Source of the DNA: 13-2-20CM-68-14 sp051955535
GTDB lineage: Bacteria; Actinomycetota; Thermoleophilia; Gaiellales; Gaiellaceae
NCBI GenBank assembly: GCA_051955535.1
Contig: JBQCGP010000047.1
Coordinates: 70,897-134,896 of the forward strand
DNA: 64,000 nt
Reading direction: 5' to 3'
Below are positions 1 through 7,582 of this stretch, piece after piece. Position numbers and translations under genes: made by a program. The notes beneath the pieces are model-generated. The model searched no databases and was not told where the DNA came from. It was given only the letters and a program-made list of their open reading frames with translations. Within the stretch, counting starts at the first letter, position 1; the number at the start of each line of letters is the position of its first letter.

Positions 1-969
1 GTCAACACCCGTCTGGCCGCGCTCGAGACCGACCTGGCGCTCCACCGCCGCAGGCTCGACGCGCTGACGCAGCTCTTCAGGGTCCAAACGAGGCGGTACA
101 CCTTCCTGCGGCGCCAGTACTCGCTCGCGGTCGCTCGCATGAACGCTCGGATCGTCGAGATCTACGAGCAGGGCGACGTCAGCTCACTCGACGTTGTGCT
201 CGAGGCGCAGAGCCTTTCCGATCTGATCGACCGCCTGGAGTACGTGCGGCAGCTCGCCTCGGCCGACGAGCGGATCGCGACGAGCGTCGGCCGGGCACGA
301 AACGCGGCGCGAGACGCGCGGGCAAAGACGCGGAAGCTACGTGTTGTCGTCGCCGCCGAGACTCGTGTCGTGCAGGCCCGGGCCGAGCAGGTGCGGGCCG
401 TCCGCGACGAACTGCTTGCGAACCGGCGCGAGCTCGTCTCCGCACGCTCGACCAAGGGGGTCAACCTCGCAAATCTCAAGGCGAGCGAACGTCAAGAGGT
501 CGCGGAAGCCCAGTCCCTCGAGCGCGTCAGCTCCGCTCTGGGCGCGCAGATCCAGGCCGCCCAGGCAGCATCGTCATACAGACCGCCGAGCACGGCGCCG
601 TCGGCGAGCGGTTTCATCTGGCCGGTCAGTGGCCCGGTCACGAGCCCGTTCGGGATGCGCTGGGGGCGCATGCACACAGGTATCGACATCGGCGTTCCGT
701 ACGGCACGCCCATCCATGCGGCGGCGTCGGGCCAAGTCATCTACGCCGGCTGGATGGACGGGTACGGGAACCTCGTCTTCATCGACCACGGCCGCGGCAT
801 CTCGACCGGCTACGCGCACCAGTCCAGCATCGCCGTCTCGAACGGCCAGTCGGTGACGCAGGGCCAGGTAATCGGTTACGTCGGCTGCACAGGCCACTGC
901 TTCGGCCCGCACCTCCATTTCGAGGTGCGCGTCAACGGGACGCCGGTCGACCCGCTGGGATACCTCTAG
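1..969 (+). CDS. M23 peptidase (murein hydrolase/activator), 5' end outside window
   Basis: The reading frame is open from base 1, so the N-terminus, presumably with a signal peptide, lies outside the window. The visible 322 residues are a long helical, coiled-coil-like region (about 1-180) followed by a C-terminal LytM/M23 domain. The zinc ligands are visible: HTGID (His225, Asp229) and HLHF (His304, His306), so the site looks catalytically complete. Proteins of this architecture (EnvC/NlpD-like) cut or activate cutting of peptidoglycan cross-links outside the membrane during growth or division. A strong hairpin follows the stop codon. The family is secure; the exact role is inferred. Confidence 0.9.
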   Translation, partial: VNTRLAALETDLALHRRRLDALTQLFRVQTRRYTFLRRQYSLAVARMNARIVEIYEQGDVSSLDVVLEAQSLSDLIDRLEYVRQLASADERIATSVGRARNAARDARAKTRKLRVVVAAETRVVQARAEQVRAVRDELLANRRELVSARSTKGVNLANLKASERQEVAEAQSLERVSSALGAQIQAAQAASSYRPPSTAPSASGFIWPVSGPVTSPFGMRWGRMHTGIDIGVPYGTPIHAAASGQVIYAGWMDGYGNLVFIDHGRGISTGYAHQSSIAVSNGQSVTQGQVIGYVGCTGHCFGPHLHFEVRVNGTPVDPLGYL

Positions 970-977
970 TCCTGCCC

Positions 978-1014
978 GGACAGGGGTCATGGCCGTTCAG
1001 GCCGCCCCTGGACC
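978..1014 (+). terminator. Hairpin downstream of M23 gene, terminator-like
   Basis: Nested inverted repeats: CAGGGG (981-986) pairs with CCCCTG (1005-1010), and inside it GGCC (991-994) pairs with GGCC (1000-1003) around a 5-nt loop. It starts nine bases after the stop codon, and a pyrimidine-rich stretch follows at 1030-1038. The position fits transcription termination of the M23 gene. Confidence 0.5.
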
Positions 1015-1049
1015 GTGACGATTCTGTGACTTTTCTTCCGCAACGGTCC

Positions 1050-1300
1050 GTTTCAGTCAGTTCGGGTGGACAGTCCACCGACGAGTCGCCTCGACGGTTC
1101 CGGCGAGAAGACGGTCAGGGTTCGAATCCGCTGGTCGCCGAAGCCGGGCTTGTCCCGGCGAGAGGCGCAGCGCCGTCTGCATTGCCCGAAGAAGGGGGCT
1201 CACGGGGGAAACATGCGTTTCCCACGTGCTATACCGGCCGCCCCGGGGGAGACGGCCGGTGATCGTCGGGAGACGGTGCGCCCAAGCCCGAGTTTGTCGT
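1050..1300. other. Hairpin-rich non-coding region (candidate structured RNA, strand unknown)
   Basis: The 399 bases between the M23 gene and mntH hold no convincing gene but several perfect inverted repeats: GGTGGA/TCCACC (1065-1079), GCCGGG/CCCGGC (1143-1159), GGGAAAC/GTTTCCC (1206-1223, extended by CACG/CGTG after one mismatch), and ACCGGCCG/CGGCCGGT (1233-1260). GGGAGACGG is directly repeated about 20 bases apart. No RNase P, tmRNA, SRP, cobalamin or c-di-AMP riboswitch core could be recognised. The region sits downstream of both flanking genes, so a riboswitch for either would be misplaced. It could be an independent small RNA. Confidence 0.35.
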
Positions 1301-1368
1301 CCCCCCGCTCAGGACTTACGCGTTCTAAGCAATAAACGTATGTCGGGAGAATCCGGATACGGGCTCGG

Positions 1369-2634
1369 CTACGTGAAGACCTGGTAGAGCAGGAAGATGT
1401 TGAGCCCGGTGATAACGGCCGCGATCACTGCGGCGATCACGGTCGTAGACCGCTGGTTCGCAAGCGCGCCCATGATCTCGCGCTTGCCCGTGAAGATCAC
1501 GAGCGGGATCAGCGCGAACGGGATCCCGAACGAGAGGACGACCTGGCTGAGCACAAGGGTTCGCGAAGGGTCGAGGCCGATGCCGATCACGATCAGCGCC
1601 GGCAGCATCGTGACGAGGCGGCGCACAAAGACGGGGATCCGCCAGCGGACGAACCCCTGCATCACGACCTGTCCGGCCAGAGTGCCGACGGTCGAGCTCG
1701 ACAGGCCGGAGCCGAGCAGCGCCAGCGCGAAGAGAGTGCTCGAGTAGCCGCCCACCAGCCCGGCGAGCGTCTTGTGTGCGTTCTCGAGCGACTCGATGTG
1801 CGTGAGGCCGCTCTTGTAGAAGGTACTCGCCGCGACGACGAGCATCGCGATGTTGATGAACCCGGCAATCGACATCGCGATCACGACGTCGATGCGCGTG
1901 AACCGGTAGAGGCGCCGCGCCTCGTCCTCGGTCTTGGGCAGGACGCGCCCCTGCAGGAGCGCGGAATGGAGGTAGATCACGTGCGGCATGACCGTCGCAC
2001 CGAGGATCGCGACGGCGAGCAGGACCGACTCGCTGCCGGCGAACTGCGGCACGACGGCGTGCTTCGCCACCGTCCCCAGCGGCGGCTTGGCGTAGAAGAG
2101 CTCGCCGATGTAGCAGACGCCGATCATCCCGACGATTCCGGCGATCACTGCCTCGAACGGCCGGAACCCGAAGCGCTGCAGGCCGAGGATCAGGAACGAC
2201 GTCACGCCGGTTATCAATGCCGCAGGGAAGAGCTCGATTCCGAGCAGGAGATGAAAGCCGATCGCCGCGCCGAGGAACTCCGCCAGGTCGGTCGCCATCG
2301 CGATCACCTCGGCCTGGATCCAGAGTAGGAACGACGTGCGCGGCGAGAACTGCTCGCGGCAGACCTCCGGAAGGTTCCGCCCCGTCGCGATCCCGAGCTT
2401 CGCCGACAGGGTCTGGATCAGCATCGCCATCAAATTCGCGGCGACGATCACCCAGACCAGCGTGTACCCGAACTTCGAGCCCCCCGCGATGTTCGTTGCG
2501 AAGTTGCCGGGATCGATGTACGCGACGCAGGCGACGAACGCGGGGCCCAGGAACGGCAGGATCCGGAACCCGTTTGTGCGCTCGCCCCGGAGTATGCGGC
2601 CAGCGTCGTAAGCCGTGCGTGCGGTCGCGTTCAC
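1369..2634 (-). CDS. mntH: NRAMP-family Mn2+/Fe2+ transporter MntH
   Basis: A 421-residue polytopic membrane protein that imports divalent metals, chiefly Mn2+, with protons. The NRAMP hallmarks are visible: DPGNFATN in the first membrane segment and MPHVIYLHSA in the sixth, which together form the metal site. About eleven hydrophobic segments are present and the length is normal. GTG is the start. A palindrome with TTAGG half-sites lies 22 bases upstream, suggesting control by a DtxR/MntR-type metal sensor. The preceding gene on the same strand (hpt) ends inside that palindrome, so mntH probably has its own promoter. Confidence 0.93.
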   Translation of the reverse strand: MNATARTAYDAGRILRGERTNGFRILPFLGPAFVACVAYIDPGNFATNIAGGSKFGYTLVWVIVAANLMAMLIQTLSAKLGIATGRNLPEVCREQFSPRTSFLLWIQAEVIAMATDLAEFLGAAIGFHLLLGIELFPAALITGVTSFLILGLQRFGFRPFEAVIAGIVGMIGVCYIGELFYAKPPLGTVAKHAVVPQFAGSESVLLAVAILGATVMPHVIYLHSALLQGRVLPKTEDEARRLYRFTRIDVVIAMSIAGFINIAMLVVAASTFYKSGLTHIESLENAHKTLAGLVGGYSSTLFALALLGSGLSSSTVGTLAGQVVMQGFVRWRIPVFVRRLVTMLPALIVIGIGLDPSRTLVLSQVVLSFGIPFALIPLVIFTGKREIMGALANQRSTTVIAAVIAAVITGLNIFLLYQVFT

Positions 2635-2655
2635 ACCCTCAGTTTATCGGCTAAG

Positions 2656-2669
2656 TTAGGTGCGCCTAA
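2656..2669. promoter_or_regulatory. DtxR/MntR-like operator upstream of mntH
   Basis: TTAGGTGCGCCTAA is a 14-bp palindrome with a single mismatched pair. It resembles the TTAGG half-sites of DtxR/IdeR/MntR boxes. It lies 22 bp before the mntH start and overlaps the hpt stop codon. A weak -10-like GATAAA on the minus strand between palindrome and start would place the palindrome in the -35/spacer region, a position suited to repression. Confidence 0.55.
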
Positions 2670-3201
2670 ACTTTGCGATCCGCAGCTCGGGCAGGTTCCG
2701 GTGGCGCTCGTCGAGGTCGAAGCCGTAGCCGACGAAGTACTCGTCAGGAACGACGAAGCCCACGTAGCGAACGGGAAGGTCGTCGACGAGGCGCCGGTAG
2801 GGACGGTCGAGCAGGGTGGCGATCGCAAGCGAGGCCGGCCTCCTCACCGCCAGGAGCTTCCGGAGGTAGTTGAGTGTCAGGCCGGTGTCGACGACGTCCT
2901 CGACCACCACGACGTGGCGGCCCTGGATAGGCGCGTTCAGGTCCTTCAGCAGGCGAACCCGCTCGTGGCCGCCTGGGGCGGCGCGCCCGTAGCCCGCGAG
3001 CTCGATGAAATCGACCTCGTGCGGCGCACGGATTGCGCGCGAGAGGTCGGCCAGGAAGAAGAGCGATCCCTTCAACGGCGCGACGAGGACCGGATCGAGG
3101 CCCGCGTAGTCAGCCGCGATCTGTGCGCCCAGCTCCGCGACGCGGCCCTGGATCTCCTCGGCGGTGAGGTACGTCTCGCCGACCCGGAGGTCGTCGCTCA
3201 G
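2656..3201 (-). CDS. hpt: Hypoxanthine(-guanine) phosphoribosyltransferase
   Basis: Purine salvage: transfers phosphoribose from PRPP to hypoxanthine or guanine. The PRPP-binding loop VVVVEDVVDTGLTL and the KGSLFFLADL loop identify a type I HPRT. Start choice is unusual. The first usual start codon in frame is a TTG at 3075, but conserved N-terminal family sequence (VGETYLTAEEI, then RVAELG) continues upstream to the end of the preceding gene. No ATG/GTG/TTG lies there; CTG at 3201, overlapping the upstream TGA, gives 181 residues, the normal length. The family is secure; the exact start is not. Confidence 0.88.
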   Translation of the reverse strand: MSDDLRVGETYLTAEEIQGRVAELGAQIAADYAGLDPVLVAPLKGSLFFLADLSRAIRAPHEVDFIELAGYGRAAPGGHERVRLLKDLNAPIQGRHVVVVEDVVDTGLTLNYLRKLLAVRRPASLAIATLLDRPYRRLVDDLPVRYVGFVVPDEYFVGYGFDLDERHRNLPELRIAKFRRT

Positions 3202-3551
3202 TGAACCAGGTCGAGTCTGAATCGCTGTGCGAGGCGCTCGATGTCGCGCCGGTAGAAGAGCTTGATTCGCACGTCCGGGTATCGCTCACGGAGTTTCCGC
3301 AACTTGCGGTTCTTTCGTGTCACGAGGGCCTGCTTCATCACCGTGACCTCGACATAGAGGTTCTGCTCCGGGAGGTAGAAGTCCGGGGTGAACGCCTCGG
3401 TCACACGCCCGTCCTCCGCTTCCTCGAGGGCAAAAGTGTGCGGCTCGTACTCCCAGCGAACGCCGTAAAAGTCGAGCAAACGGGCACATTCGCGCTCAGC
3501 GTCGTTCGCGAAGCGCGGAGTCCGCACACTCCGGGCTGGCTCGGCCCCCAC
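3198..3551 (-). CDS. Hypothetical protein with PD-(D/E)XK nuclease-like features
   Basis: About 117 residues from a GTG at 3551; the frame stays open to 3635, but that would overlap the divergent neighbour. The order AEREC...WEYEP, then FTPDFYLPEQ, then EVTVMKQ followed by a basic helix (RKNRKLRKL) resembles a restriction-endonuclease-like (PD-(D/E)XK) fold, with Asp of PDFY and Glu of EVTV as candidate metal ligands. Similar small proteins sit beside hpt in other actinobacteria. It overlaps the likely hpt start, so the two are probably co-translated. No substrate can be assigned. Confidence 0.65.
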   Translation of the reverse strand: MGAEPARSVRTPRFANDAERECARLLDFYGVRWEYEPHTFALEEAEDGRVTEAFTPDFYLPEQNLYVEVTVMKQALVTRKNRKLRKLRERYPDVRIKLFYRRDIERLAQRFRLDLVH

Positions 3552-3597
3552 TTGCCCGAAACTAGCAGTGCGCCCGGATGCCGCGACGATAGCCGTG

Positions 3598-3620
3598 CGG
3601 AAAATGCGTAGCATTTTCCG
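3598..3620. promoter_or_regulatory. Perfect 10-bp inverted repeat between divergent genes (candidate operator)
   Basis: CGGAAAATGC, a 3-bp spacer GTA, then GCATTTTCCG: arms of 10 bp without mismatch. It ends 2 bp before the GTG start of the metallophosphoesterase gene that opens the cyclic diphosphoglycerate operon and lies in the divergent gap to the nuclease-like gene. A dimeric repressor could block both directions. If transcribed, the hairpin would also hinder ribosome access to the GTG. Confidence 0.5.
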
Positions 3621-3622
3621 TC

Positions 3623-4411
3623 GTGCGGATCGCACACATCTCGGACATCCACTGCGGCGAGCCGCACTTCGTTCCGGGACTGATGGAGCGGGCGATCAAC
3701 GAGATCAACGACCTGCAGCCGGACATCGTCGTCTGCTCGGGAGACCTGACGTCGATGGGGTTCAAGCACGAGTACCTGGAGGCGAAGGCGTATCTCGATC
3801 GCCTCGAATGCGATTGCGTGGTCGTGATCCCCGGCAACCACGACTCCCGCAACGTTGGGTACATCCACTTCGAGGAGCTGTTCGGGTCGCGGAACCACGT
3901 CGTCCAGCGGGAGGGCGTGACGATCGTGGCGGTCGACTCGACGGAGCCCGACCTCGACCACGGGCAGATCGGCCGGGGCCGCTACGCGTGGATCGAGGAG
4001 CAGTTCGTAGAGGGCGCGGCCGAGCTGCGCATCTTCGTCCTCCACCACCATCTGCTGCCCATCCCGGGCACCGGGCGCGAGCGGAACATCGTCTACGACG
4101 CGGGCGATGCGATCGAATGCCTGCAGCGCTCCGCCGTCGACATCGTCCTCTCGGGCCACAAGCACGTCCCGTACGCCTGGCGCCTCGAAGATCTGTTCGT
4201 GATCAACGCAGGCACCGTTTCCTCGCAGCGCCTCCGTGGCAAGACCCGGCCCTGTTACAACCTGATCGAGATCACCAACCACCACGTGGACGTCTGGCGG
4301 AAGTACCCGTTCCACGGGCAGGAGAAGATCATCCAGTTCTCCACCGAGACGCGCTCGTTCGAGAAATACACGGCTCGGATCGAGGACGAGGTGACCCCCG
4401 CGCGGTCGTGA
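3623..4411 (+). CDS. Metallophosphoesterase (calcineurin-like), first gene of cDPG operon
   Basis: 262 residues with all five metal-site motifs: DIH (Asp8, His10), GDLT (Asp41), GNHD (71-74), HHH (141-143) and GHKH (178-181). Such enzymes use a dinuclear metal centre to hydrolyse phosphomono- or diesters; the closest general relatives are CpdA-like cyclic nucleotide phosphodiesterases. No signal peptide, so cytosolic. Its stop overlaps the start of the cyclic 2,3-diphosphoglycerate synthetase gene (GTGA). Because the product of that enzyme is a cyclic phosphodi-anhydride, hydrolysis of it is a reasonable guess for the substrate, but this is inference only. Confidence 0.88.
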   Translation: MRIAHISDIHCGEPHFVPGLMERAINEINDLQPDIVVCSGDLTSMGFKHEYLEAKAYLDRLECDCVVVIPGNHDSRNVGYIHFEELFGSRNHVVQREGVTIVAVDSTEPDLDHGQIGRGRYAWIEEQFVEGAAELRIFVLHHHLLPIPGTGRERNIVYDAGDAIECLQRSAVDIVLSGHKHVPYAWRLEDLFVINAGTVSSQRLRGKTRPCYNLIEITNHHVDVWRKYPFHGQEKIIQFSTETRSFEKYTARIEDEVTPARS

Positions 4412-5673
4412 GGACCCTGGCGCTGATCGACGGGGAGCACTATCCGGCGACGGTGCGCGACGCGCTCGCCGAGCTGCCGTACGAGTTCGTCGGCGCGCTC
4501 ATGGTCGGGGGGACCGAGAAGCTGCGCGGCGACGCCGACTACGGCGTGCCCGTGTACGACGACCTCGCCGCGGCGCTGGGCGCGCTCGATCCGGAGCTCG
4601 TGCTCGACCTGTCTGACGAGCCCGTGCTCGGGCCGGCGGCGCGACTTCGGCTCGCCAGTCGCTTTCTCGCGGCAGGTGTCCCGTACGCCGGTGCGGACTT
4701 CAGGATCGAGGCGCCGCAGCTGGCGCCGTTCCCGCTTCCCTCGTTGTCCGTGTTCGCAACCGGCAAGCGGGTCGGCAAAACCGCGGTGTCTGCGCACATC
4801 GCGCGTCTGCTCGCGCGCGACCGCGACGTCGTCGCCGTGGCAATGGGCCGCGGCGGCCCGCGGGCGCCCGAGGTGATGGAGTCGCCGCCCGGGGTCGGCG
4901 AGTTGCTGGCGCTGTCGCGCGACGGCCGGCACGCGGCCTCGGATCACCTGGAGATCGCCGTGACGGCCGGCGTCGTCACGGTCGGCTGCCGGCGCTGCGG
5001 AGGCGGCCTGGCAGGCGCCGTCGCGACGTCGAACGTGGCGGCGGGTGCGGAGGTCGCGATGCAGCGCTCGCCGGACTTCGTGGTGTTCGACGGCAGCGGC
5101 GCGTCGATTCCGCCCGTCGCGACGGCCCGGAGCGTCCTCGTCACCACTGCCTATGACCCGCCGGAGCTCGTGACCGGATACCTGAACGCGTACCGGATCT
5201 TGCTCGCCGACCTGGTTGTGATCACGATGGCCGACGCCTCCACGGAGCACGCGGCGCTCGCCGAGGCGATCCACGAGGTGAAGCCGGAGGCACAGGTGAT
5301 CGCCGTCGGCTTCCGGCCGCGGCCACTCGCACCTGTCGCCGGCAAGCGCGTCGCCTACTTCACCACCGCGCGCGCGGCGGCGCACGGGCGACTCGCCGAG
5401 GAGCTCGCCGAGCTCGGCGCCGAGGTCGTCCACGTCTCCGGCAGCCTCGCCGACCGGACGGCGTTGCGGCGCGAGCTGGAGGACGTCGATGCGGAGGTCC
5501 TTCTGACGGAGATCAAGGCCGCGGCGATCGACGTGGTCGCCGACGCCGGCGCGAGGTGCCGTATCGAGGTCGTGCTCGTTGCCAACGACGTTGTTCCCGT
5601 GGCAGGACAGCCAGAGCTCGAGCCGGCCCTCCTGGCGCTGGCCGATCAGGCCCAGGCGGAGCCGGTCGCGTGA
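4408..5673 (+). CDS. cpgS: Cyclic 2,3-diphosphoglycerate synthetase
   Basis: 421 residues from a GTG that overlaps the preceding stop by 4 bp. The enzyme characterised in Methanothermus fervidus closes 2,3-bisphosphoglycerate to its cyclic pyrophosphate with ATP. Family signatures are visible: LIDGEHYP at the N-terminus, the P-loop-like GTGKRVGKTAVSA (Lys124), GRGGP near 150, the cysteine motif VGCRRCGGG (192-200) and LTEIKAAAIDV near 366. Length is close to the archaeal enzymes. The next gene supplies its substrate. Cytosolic; the product may act as osmolyte, protein stabiliser or phosphate store. The family call is strong; activity in this organism is inferred. Confidence 0.9.
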   Translation: MRTLALIDGEHYPATVRDALAELPYEFVGALMVGGTEKLRGDADYGVPVYDDLAAALGALDPELVLDLSDEPVLGPAARLRLASRFLAAGVPYAGADFRIEAPQLAPFPLPSLSVFATGKRVGKTAVSAHIARLLARDRDVVAVAMGRGGPRAPEVMESPPGVGELLALSRDGRHAASDHLEIAVTAGVVTVGCRRCGGGLAGAVATSNVAAGAEVAMQRSPDFVVFDGSGASIPPVATARSVLVTTAYDPPELVTGYLNAYRILLADLVVITMADASTEHAALAEAIHEVKPEAQVIAVGFRPRPLAPVAGKRVAYFTTARAAAHGRLAEELAELGAEVVHVSGSLADRTALRRELEDVDAEVLLTEIKAAAIDVVADAGARCRIEVVLVANDVVPVAGQPELEPALLALADQAQAEPVA

Positions 5674-6575
5674 GCGAGCGGCGCCATCGCGAGCCCTTGC
5701 CGCTCGGCGGCGAGGACGGGCTGCCGTTCTCGAAAGGGCTGCTGGCGCGCGCGTTGATAGCGACGGGCGTCCCGTCCGCGAAGGCCTACGAGCTCGCGCT
5801 CACGGCCGAAGCCGACCTCGCTGCGGCCGGAAGCCGCGCGGCGTCGCTCGAGAGGCTCCAGGAGCTGGCAGTTGGGATGTGGGGCGAGGAGGAGGGCGCC
5901 CAGGTGATGCGGAGGCTGCGCCTCTTCCGCCGCCTCGACGACCTCGACGTGCCAATCGTGGTCCTGATCGGCGGTGGGACGGGCACCGGCAAGTCGACCG
6001 TCGCGACCGAGCTCGCCTACCGGCTCGGCATCACGCGCGTCACGTCGACCGACTTCGTGCGCCAGACGATGCGCGCGTTCTTCTCGCAGGACTTCATGCC
6101 GGCGATCCACTATTCGAGCTTCGAGGCCGGCGCTTCGCAGGACGACGACGATGAGGACCGCGTCCTGCACGGGTTTCTCGCCCAGACGCGCAACGTGCTG
6201 GTGGGCGTCCGCGCCGCGATCGAGCGGGTCATGCAGGAAGGCTGGTCGATGGTGCTCGAGGGAGTCCACCTCGTCCCTGGGATGGTCTCCGCCGAGATCG
6301 AGGGCGCGCTGGTCGTCCAGTTCGTCCTCGCAATCGACGACGTCGAGGCCCACGCGAGCCACTTCTGGCTGCGCGACACCGCCTCCGGCAGCGCCCGGCC
6401 GTTCGAGCGCTACCTGGACGCCCTCGGGGACATCCGAGAGATCCAGGACTACATCGTCGGCCGCGCGGAGAAGGCCGGCGTGCCCGTGATCGAGAACGCG
6501 AACATCGAGCTCGCGATCGGTCAGGCGATGGAGCTCGTTCTGGAATCGGCCGAGCGATTCGAGCGGGTCGGATGA
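5670..6575 (+). CDS. 2-phosphoglycerate kinase
   Basis: 301 residues; GTG start overlaps the cpgS stop (GTGA). It phosphorylates 2-phosphoglycerate to 2,3-bisphosphoglycerate, the first step of cyclic 2,3-diphosphoglycerate synthesis. The N-terminal 90 residues (LPFSKGLLARAL, AYELAL) resemble an ATP-cone-like module, followed by the P-loop GGGTGTGKST (Lys108) and a kinase core with a VLEGVHLVPG segment. This domain order is that of the methanogen enzyme. Coupling to the synthetase on one side and a fructose-bisphosphatase on the other places it at a branch from lower glycolysis/gluconeogenesis. Confidence 0.9.
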   Translation: MSERRHREPLPLGGEDGLPFSKGLLARALIATGVPSAKAYELALTAEADLAAAGSRAASLERLQELAVGMWGEEEGAQVMRRLRLFRRLDDLDVPIVVLIGGGTGTGKSTVATELAYRLGITRVTSTDFVRQTMRAFFSQDFMPAIHYSSFEAGASQDDDDEDRVLHGFLAQTRNVLVGVRAAIERVMQEGWSMVLEGVHLVPGMVSAEIEGALVVQFVLAIDDVEAHASHFWLRDTASGSARPFERYLDALGDIREIQDYIVGRAEKAGVPVIENANIELAIGQAMELVLESAERFERVG

Positions 6576-7582
6576 CCGAGACCGCGCCCGTCCGCATCCA
6601 GCCCGACCGCGCCGGCGTCGGCCGCTACTGCCTCTGCGAGAGCTACGCGCGCGTGACCGAACGGTCGGCGCTCTCCGGGGCCCGCTGGCTCGGGCGCGCC
6701 GACCAGGACGGCGCGGAACTGGATGCTGCCGACGCGATGAGGCAGGCACTCGAGATGCTGCCGATCGACGGTCACGTCGTCATCGGCGCTGGCGGCGACG
6801 ACGAGATGCTCGGCCTCGGGCAGCGCGTCGGCGCGGGCGGCGAGCAGGTCGACCTCGCGCTCGACCCGCTCGAAGGGCGCGGAGTGGTGGCGCGCGGCGC
6901 GGGCGGGGCGATGTCGATGATTGCGGTCGGCGAGCCCGGCTCGCTGCAGACGCTTCCCGACATGTACATGCGGAAGATGGCGGTCGGCCCGCTCGCCCGG
7001 GAGGCCATCGACCTGCGGAGACCGGTTGCCGACAACATCCGCGGCATCGCCCGGGCGTTCGGCCGCAGCGTCAACGACGTGACGACGATCGTGCTCGACC
7101 GGCCGCGTCACCACGACCTGATCGAGGAGATCCGAGCCGCAGGCGCGCGCATCAAGCTGATCCAGGACGGCGACGTGACGGCCTCCATCTCGGCAGCCAT
7201 CCGCGGCACCAACGACCACCTCTCGATCGGGATCGGCGGCACGCGCCAAGCCGTGATGGCCGCGGCTGCGCTCCGGTGCCTCGGCGGCGAGCAGCAGGCG
7301 CAGCTCTGGCCGACCACGCGCGGCGAAATCGAGCAGGCGAGCGAAGCCGGGATCGAGGACATCGAACGGATCTTCACGACGGAGGACCTGGCGCCCGGTG
7401 AGGTGATCGTGGCCGCGACCGGCGTCTCGAACGGCGACCTTCTCCGCGGCGTTCGCTTCCTGGCCGACTCTGCGCGGACGCACTCGCTCGTCATGTGCAC
7501 GCGCTGCAACTGGGTGCGGTTCGTGGACGGGATCCACTTCTTTGCCCGCGAGCGTCGCGAGGAAGTGCGCCTGCTCGGTTAG
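6572..7582 (+). CDS. glpX: Class II fructose-1,6-bisphosphatase (GlpX family)
   Basis: 336 residues, ATG overlapping the previous stop (ATGA). Family sequence includes RVTERSALSGARWLGR, VIGAGGDDE, the metal/substrate motif DPLEG (98-102), the loop with AGARIKLIQDGDV, and GIGGTRQAV. It removes the 1-phosphate of fructose 1,6-bisphosphate in gluconeogenesis (some relatives also act on sedoheptulose bisphosphate). As the last member of the overlapping four-gene set, it suggests that cyclic diphosphoglycerate synthesis is coordinated with gluconeogenic flux. A specialised phosphatase role in that pathway is possible but unsupported by sequence. Confidence 0.9.
   Translation: MTETAPVRIQPDRAGVGRYCLCESYARVTERSALSGARWLGRADQDGAELDAADAMRQALEMLPIDGHVVIGAGGDDEMLGLGQRVGAGGEQVDLALDPLEGRGVVARGAGGAMSMIAVGEPGSLQTLPDMYMRKMAVGPLAREAIDLRRPVADNIRGIARAFGRSVNDVTTIVLDRPRHHDLIEEIRAAGARIKLIQDGDVTASISAAIRGTNDHLSIGIGGTRQAVMAAAALRCLGGEQQAQLWPTTRGEIEQASEAGIEDIERIFTTEDLAPGEVIVAATGVSNGDLLRGVRFLADSARTHSLVMCTRCNWVRFVDGIHFFARERREEVRLLG

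Noticed and set aside
1120..1140. T-arm-like GGTTCGAATCC suggesting a tRNA or tmRNA
   Set aside because: The flanking bases do not form a 5-bp T-stem, and no acceptor or anticodon arm could be built around it.
1026..1335. Short reading frames of 78 and 89 codons in the hairpin region
   Set aside because: Low-complexity Arg/Pro-rich translations, no ribosome-binding site, and frames interrupted by the inverted repeats.
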